Source: Siphonodentalium dalli (taxonomy: Eukaryota > Mollusca > Scaphopoda > Gadilida > Siphonodentaliidae). Taken from it: a stretch of 64,000 nucleotides of DNA. The notes under the pieces were generated by a model. The model was not told the DNA's origin. It saw nothing but the letters and a program-made list of their open reading frames with translations, and ran no database searches. The position numbers were made by a program, and so were the translations under genes. Positions 56,801-64,000 of the stretch are shown piece after piece (position 1 is the first letter of the stretch; the number at the start of each line of letters is the position of its first letter). The stretch lies in contig CP136063.1 of the NCBI GenBank assembly GCA_032622095.1, positions 33,918,987 to 33,982,986 on the forward strand, in the 5' to 3' direction.

Positions 56801-59800
56801 ACGGGTATTAGTCGCTATGCTGTGTATGGTAGCCTTCATCGTACTGATTAACGGGTATTAGTCGCTATGCTGTGTATGGTCGCCGTCATGTTGCTGATTA
56901 ACGGGTATTATTCGCTATGCTGTGTATGGTCGCCTTCATGTTGCTGATTAACGGGTATTAGTCGCTATGCTGTGTATGGTCGCCTTCATCGTTCTGATTA
57001 ACGGGTATTAGTCGCTATGCTGTCTATGGTCGCCGTCATGTTGCTGATTAACGGGTATTAGTCACTATGCTGTGTATGGTCGCCTTTATTGTACTGATTA
57101 ACGGGTATTAGTCGCTATGCTGTGTATGGTCGCCTTTATTGTACCGATTAACGGGTATTAGTCGCTATGCTGTGTATGGTCGCCTTCATGTTGCTGATTG
57201 ACGGGTATTAGTCGCTATGTTGTGTATGGTCGACTTTATTGTACTGATTAACGGGTATTAGTCGCTATGCTGTGTATGGTCGCCTTCATGTTGCTGATTA
57301 ACGGGTATTAGTCGCTATGCTGTGTATGGTCGCCTTCGTGTTGCTGATTAACGGGTATTAGTCGCTATGCTGTGTATGATCGCCTTTATTATACTCATTA
57401 ACGGGTATTAGTCGCTATGCTGTGTATGGTCGCCTTCATCATACTGATTAACGGGTATTAGTCGCTATGCTGTGTATGGTCGCCTTCATGTTACTGATTA
57501 ACGGGTATTAGTCGCTATGCTGTGTATGGTCGCCTTCATGTTGCTGATTAACGGGTATTAGTCGCTATGCTGTGTGTGGTCGCCTTTATTGTACTGATTA
57601 ACGGGTATTAGTCGCTATGCTGTGTATGGTCGCCTTTATTGTACCGATTAACGGGTATTAGTCGCTATGCTGTGTATGGTCGCCTTTATTGTATTGATTA
57701 ACGGTTATTAGTCGCTATGCTGTGTGTGGTCGCCTTTAGTGTACTGATTAACGGGTATTAGTAGCTATGCTGTGTATGATCGCCTTCATGTTGCTGATTA
57801 ACGGGTATCAGTCGCTATGCTGTGTATGGTCGCCTTCATCGTACTGATTAACGGGTATTAGTCGCTATGCTGTGTATGATCGCCTTCATGTTGCTGATTA
57901 ACGGGTATTAGTCGCTATGCTGTGTATGGTCGCCTTTATTGTACTGATTAACGGGTATTAGTCGCTATGCTATGTATGATCGCCTTTATTGTACTGATTA
58001 ACGGGTATTAGTCGCTATGCTGTGTATGGTCACCTTTATTGTACTGATTAACGGGTATTAGTCGCTATGCTGTGTTTGATCGCCTTCATCGTACTGATTA
58101 ACGGGTATTAGTCGCTATGCTGTGTATGATCGCCTTCATGTTGCTGATTAACGGGTATTAGTCGCTATGCTATGTAAGGTCGTCTTTATTGTACTGATTA
58201 ACGAGTATTAGTCGCTATGCTGTGTATGGTCGCCTTCATCGTACTGATTAACGGGTATTAGTCGCTATGCTGTGTATGATCGCCTTCATGTTGCTGATTA
58301 ACGGGTATTAGTCGCTATGCTGTGTATGGTCGCCTTTATTGTACTGATTAACGGGTATTAGTCCGTATATTGTGTATGATCGCCTTCATGTTGCTGATTA
58401 ACGGGTATTAGTCGCTATGCTGTGTATGGTCGCCTTTATTGTACCGATTAACGGGTATTAGTCGCTATGCTGTGTTTGATCGCCTTCATGTTGCTGATTA
58501 ACGGGTATTAGTCGCTATGCTGTGTATGGTCGCCTTTATATTGCTGATTGACGGGCATTAGTCGCTATGCTGTGTATGGTCGCCTTTATTGTACTGATTA
58601 ACGGGTATTAGTCCGTATATTGTGTATGATCGCCTTCATGTTGCTGATTAACGGGTATTAGTCGCTATGCTGTGTATGGTCGCCTTTATTGTACTGATTA
58701 ACGGGTATTAGTCGCTATGCTGTGTTTGATCGCCTTCATGTTGCTGATTAACGGGTATTAGTCGCTATGCTGTGTATGGTCGCCTGTATTGTACTGATTA
58801 ACGGGTATTAGTCGCTATGCTGTGTATGGTCGCCTTCATGTTGCTGATTAACGGGTATTAGTCGCTATGCTGTGTATGGTCGCCTTTATTGTACCGATTA
58901 ACGGGTATTAGTCGCTATGCTGTGTATGGTCGCCTTCATGTTGCTGATTAACGGGTATTAGTCGCTATGCTGTGTATGATCGCCTTCATGTTGCTGATTA
59001 ACGGGTATTAGTCGCTATGCTGTGTATGGTCGCCTTTATTGTACTGATTAACGGGTATTAGTCGCTATGCTGTGTATGGTCGCCTTCATCGTACTGATTA
59101 ACGGGTATTAGTCGCTATGCTGTGTATGGTCGCCTCCATCGTACTGATTAACGGGTATTAGTCGCTATGCTGTGTATGGTAGCCTTCATCGTACTGATTA
59201 ACGGGTATTAGTCGCTATGCTGTGTATGGTCGCCGTCATGTTGCTGATTAACGGGTATTATTCGCTATGCTGTGTATGGTCGCCTTCATGTTGCTGATTA
59301 ACGGGTATTAGTCGCTATGCTGTGTATGGTCGCCTTCATCGTTCTGATTAACGGGTATTAGTCGCTATGCTGTCTATGGTCGCCGTCATGTTGCTGATTA
59401 ACGGGTATTAGTCACTATGCTGTGTATGGTCGCCTTTATTGTACTGATTAACGGGTATTAGTCGCTATGCTGTGTATGGTCGCCTTTATTGTACCGATTA
59501 ACGGGTATTAGTCGCTATGCTGTGTATGGTCGCCTTCATGTTGCTGATTGACGGGTATTAGTCGCTATGTTGTGTATGGTCGACTTTATTGTACTGATTA
59601 ACGGGTATTAGTCGCTATGCTGTGTATGGTCGCCTTCATGTTGCTGATTAACGGGTATTAGTCGCTATGCTGTGTATGGTCGCCTTCGTGTTGCTGATTA
59701 ACGGGTATTAGTCGCTATGCTGTGTATGATCGCCTTTATTATACTCATTAACGGGTATTAGTCGCTATGCTGTGTATGGTCGCCTTCATCATACTGATTA

Positions 59801-62800
59801 ACGGGTATTAGTCGCTATGCTGTGTATGGTCGCCTTCATGTTACTGATTAACGGGTATTAGTCGCTATGCTGTGTATGGTCGCCTTCATGTTGCTGATTA
59901 ACGGGTATTAGTCGCTATGCTGTGTGTGGTCGCCTTTATTGTACTGATTAACGGGTATTAGTCGCTATGCTGTGTATGGTCGCCTTTATTGTACCGATTA
60001 ACGGGTATTAGTCGCTATGCTGTGTATGGTCGCCTTTATTGTATTGATTAACGGTTATTAGTCGCTATGCTGTGTGTGGTCGCCTTTAGTGTACTGATTA
60101 ACGGGTATTAGTAGCTATGCTGTGTATGATCGCCTTCATGTTGCTGATTAACGGGTATCAGTCGCTATGCTGTGTATGGTCGCCTTCATCGTACTGATTA
60201 ACGGGTATTAGTCGCTATGCTGTGTATGATCGCCTTCATGTTGCTGATTAACGGGTATTAGTCGCTATGCTGTGTATGGTCGCCTTTATTGTACTGATTA
60301 ACGGGTATTAGTCGCTATGCTATGTATGATCGCCTTTATTGTACTGATTAACGGGTATTAGTCGCTATGCTGTGTATGGTCACCTTTATTGTACTGATTA
60401 ACGGGTATTAGTCGCTATGCTGTGTTTGATCGCCTTCATCGTACTGATTAACGGGTATTAGTCGCTATGCTGTGTATGATCGCCTTCATGTTGCTGATTA
60501 ACGGGTATTAGTCGCTATGCTATATAAGGTCGTCTTTATTGTACTGATTAACGAGTATTAGTCGCTATGCTGTGTATGGTCGCCTTCATCGTACTGATTA
60601 ACGGGTATTAGTCGCTATGCTGTGTATGATCGCCTTCATGTTGCTGATTAACGGGTATTAGTCGCTATGCTGTGTATGGTCGCCTTTATTGTACTGATTA
60701 ACGGGTATTAGTCCGTATATTGTGTATGATCGCCTTCATGTTGCTGATTAACGGGTATTAGTCGCTATGCTGTGTATGGTCGCCTTTATTGTACCGATTA
60801 ACGGGTATTAGTCGCTATGCTGTGTTTGATCGCCTTCATGTTGCTGATTAACGGGTATTAGTCGCTATGCTGTGTATGGTCGCCTTTATATTGCTGATTG
60901 ACGGGCATTAGTCGCTATGCTGTGTATGATCGCCTTTATTGTACCGATTAACGGGTATTAGTTGCTATGCTGTGTATGATCGCCTTCATGTTGCTGATTA
61001 ACGGGTATTAGTCGCTATGCTGTGTAAGGTCGCCTTTACTGTACCGATTAACGGGTATTAGTCGCTATGCTGTCTATGGTCGCCTTTATTGTACCGATTA
61101 ACGGGAACTAGTCGCTATGCTGTGTATGATCGCCTTCATGTTGCTGATTAACGGGTATTAGTCGCTATGCTGTGTATGATCGCCTTTATTGTACTGATTA
61201 ACGGGTATTAGTCGCTATGCTGTGTATGGTCGCCTTTATGTTGCTGATTAACGGTTATTAGTCGCTATGCTGTGTATGATCACCTATATTGTACTGATTA
61301 ACGGGTATTAGTCGCTATGCTGTGTATGATCGCCTTTATTGTACTGATTAACGGGTATTAGTCGCAATGCTGTGTATGGTCGCCTTTTTTGAACTGATTA
61401 ACGGGTATTAGTCGCTATTCTGTGTATGGTCGCCTTCATGTTGCTGATTAACGGGTATTAGTCGCTATGCTGTGTATGGTCGACTTTATTGTACTGATTA
61501 ATGGGTATTAGTCGCTATGCTGTGTATGATCGCCTTTATTGTACCGATTAACGGGTATTAGTCGCTATGCTGTGTATGGTCGCCTTCATCGTACTGATTA
61601 ACGGGTATTAGTCGCTATGCTGTGTATGATCGCCTTCATGTTGCTGATTAACGGGTATTAGTCGCTATGCTGTGTATGGTCGCCTTCATGTTGCTGATTA
61701 ACGGGTATTAGTCGCTATGCTGTGTATGATCGCATTCATGTTGCTGATTAACGGGTATTAGTCGCTATGCTGTGTATGATCGCCTTCATGTTGCTGATTA
61801 ACGGGTATTAGTCGCTATGCTGTGTATGATCGCCTTCATGTTGCTGATTAACGGGTATTAGTCGCTATGCTGTGTATGGTCGCCTGTATTGTACTGATTA
61901 ACGGGTATTAGTCGCTATGCTGTGTATGGTCGCCTTCATGTTGCTGATTAACGGGTATTAGTCGCTATGCTGTGTATGGTCGCCTTTATTGTACCGATTA
62001 ACGGGTATTAGTCGCTATGCTGTGTATGGTCGCCTTCATGTTGCTGATTAACGGGTATTAGTCGCTATGCTGTGTATGATCGCCTTCATGTTGCTGATTA
62101 ACGGGTATTAGTCGCTATGCTGTGTATGGTCGCCTTTATTGTACTGATTAACGGGTATTAGTCGCTATGCTGTGTATGGTCGCCTTCATCGTACTGATTA
62201 ACGGGTATTAGTCGCTATGCTGTGTATGGTCGCCTCCATCGTACTGATTAACGGGTATTAGTCGCTATGCTGTGTATGGTCGCCTTCATCGTACTGATTA
62301 ACGGGTATTAGTCGCTATGCTGTGTATGGTCGCCGTCATGTTGCTGATTAACGGGTATTATTCGCTATGCTGTGTATGGTCGCCTTCATGTTGCTGATTA
62401 ACGGGTATTAGTCGCTATGCTGTGTATGGTCGCCTTCATCGTTCTGATTAACGGGTATTAGTCGCTATGCTGTCTATGGTCGCCGTCATGTTGCTGATTA
62501 ACGGGTATTAGTCACTATGCTGTGTATGGTCGCCTTTATTGTACTGATTAACGGGTATTAGTCGCTATGCTGTGTATGGTAGCCTTTATTGTACCGATTA
62601 ACGGGTATTAGTCGCTATGCTGTGTATGGTCGCCTTCATCTTGCTGATTGACGGGTATTAGTCGCTATGTTGTGTATGGTCGACTTTATTGTACTGATTA
62701 ACGGGTATTAGTCGCTATGCTGTGTATGGTCGCCTTCATGTTGCTGATTAACGGGTATTAGTCGCTATGCTGTGTATGGTCGCCTTCGTGTTGCTGATTA

Positions 62801-64000
62801 ACGGGTATTAGTCGCTATGCTGTGTATGATCGCCTTTATTATACTCATTAACGGGTATTAGTCGCTATGCTGTGTATGGTCGCCTTCATCATACTGATTA
62901 ACGGGTATTAGTCGCTATGCTGTGTATGGTCGCCTTCATGTTACTGATTAGCGGGTATTAGTCGCTATGCTGTGTATGGTCGCCTTCATGTTGCTGATTA
63001 ACGGGTATTAGTCGCTATGCTGTGTGTGGTCGCCTTTATTGTACTGATTAACGGGTATTAGTCGCTATGCTGTGTATGGTCGCCTTTATTGTACCGATTA
63101 ACGGGTATTAGTCGCTATGCTGTGTATGGTCGCCTTTATTGTATTGATTAACGGGTATTAGTCGCTATGCTGTGTGTGGTCGCCTTTAGTGTACTGATTA
63201 ACGGGTATTAGTAGCTATGCTGTGTATGATCGCCTTCATGTTGCTGATTAACGGGTATCAGTCGCTATGCTGTGTATGGTCGCCTTCATCGTACTGATTA
63301 ACGGGTATTAGTCGCTATGCTGTGTATGATCGCCTTCATGTTGCTGATTAACGGGTATTAGTCGCTATGCTGTGTATGGTCGCCTTTATTGTACTGATTA
63401 ACGGGTATTAGTCGCTATGCTATGTATGACCGCCTTTATTGTACTGATTAACGGGTATTAGTCGCTATGCTGTGTATGGTCACCTTTATTGTACTGATTA
63501 ACGGGTATTAGTCGCTATGCTGTGTTTGATCGCCTTCATCGTACTGATTAACGGGTATTAGTCGCTATGCTGTGTATGATCGCCTTCATGTTGCTGATTA
63601 ACGGGTATTAGTCGCTATGCTATGTAAGGTCGTCTTTATTGTACTGATTAACGAGTATTAGTCGCTATGCTGTGTATGGTCGCCTTCATCGTACTGATTA
63701 ACGGGTATTAGTCGCTATGCTGTGTATGATCGCCTTCATGTTGCTGATTAACGGGTATTAGTCGCTATGCTGTGTATGGTCGCCTTTATTGTACTGATTA
63801 ACGGGTATTAGTCCGTATATTGTGTATGATCGCCTTCATGTTGCTGATTAACGGGTATTAGTCGCTATGCTGTGTATGGTCGCCTTTATTGTACCGATTA
63901 ACGGGTATTAGTCGCTATGCTGTGTTTGATCGCCTTCATGTTGCTGATTAACGGGTATTAGTCGCTATGCTGTGTATGGTCGCCTTTATATTGCTGATTG
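53842..64000. repeat. Strict 50-bp satellite array, about 203 copies
   Basis: Monomer ATTAACGGGTATTAGTCGCT / ATGCTGTGTATG / GTCGCCTTCATCGTACTG. ACGGGTATTA falls at 53,851, 53,901 and every 50 bp to 63,951, so there is no net indel across 201 units. Three main 3'-segment types occur: TTCATGTTGCTG, TTTATTGTACTG and TTCATCGTACTG. Higher-order copies: about 56,400-58,575, 58,750-60,925 (offset 2,350 bp) and 61,620 to the edge (offset 5,450 bp from the first), marked by rare variants CGCCTGTATT, CTATGTAAGGTCG and CGCCTTTATATTGC. No coding potential. The array continues beyond the window. Confidence 0.98.

Noticed and set aside
53842-64000. Possible CENP-B-box in the 50-bp satellite
   Set aside because: Only the CGGG core matches; the TTCG and the fixed A of the consensus are missing at the required positions.

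Overview
The window looks like nuclear DNA of an animal, most likely a marine invertebrate; I cannot name the species. The evidence is one intact GT31 glycosyltransferase gene of metazoan type, Ty3/Gypsy-like LTR retrotransposons, LINE fragments with an L1-like reverse transcriptase signature, many short inverted-repeat DNA elements, and four tandem-repeat fields. There are no bacterial operons, rRNA or tRNA genes, or CRISPR arrays.

Layout: 1-10,640 is a 77/78-bp satellite with a degenerate 51-bp derivative at its right edge (to about 11,080). 11,085-14,640 is gene-free DNA holding foldback elements, a short tandem repeat and a 94-bp perfect palindrome. 14,637-19,050 is a 4.4-kb unit with 14-bp terminal inverted repeats and two ~700-bp inverted arms; each arm carries the same 43-nt putative first exon, and two candidate terminal exons converge in the middle. 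19,240-22,330 is a degenerate repeat field with a TTAA-flanked MITE and a 52-bp hairpin with an 8-bp target duplication. 22,395-24,935 is a minus-strand pseudogene split by a 937-bp element packed with GATATC palindromes. 24,960-30,200 is gene-free, with a ~380-bp tandem repeat and a foldback element.

30,204-36,527 is a complete LTR element (598-bp LTRs differing at one position, TSD CAAG). It ends 143 bp before the start codon of the one confident host gene, a beta-1,3-glycosyltransferase at 36,671-37,738. 37,850-40,900 is a patchwork of Harbinger-like MITEs and LINE pieces. 40,905-53,515 is a ~138-bp GC-rich satellite, split by a second LTR element at 42,490-47,936 (788-bp LTRs, TSD TGGG). 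53,842 to the right edge is a strictly 50-bp satellite with multi-kilobase higher-order copies.

The most interesting system is the pair of LTR elements. Both appear to keep a retropepsin-to-RT linker joined directly to the integrase-tail region, with reverse transcriptase, RNase H and the integrase core missing. Both also carry a small single-pass membrane ORF downstream. The second element has a textbook -1 frameshift signal (A AAA AAC, 7-nt spacer, 10-bp stem) at its gag/pol junction and an extra ORF with a PPxY motif. This suggests a non-autonomous retroelement lineage moved by enzymes supplied in trans.
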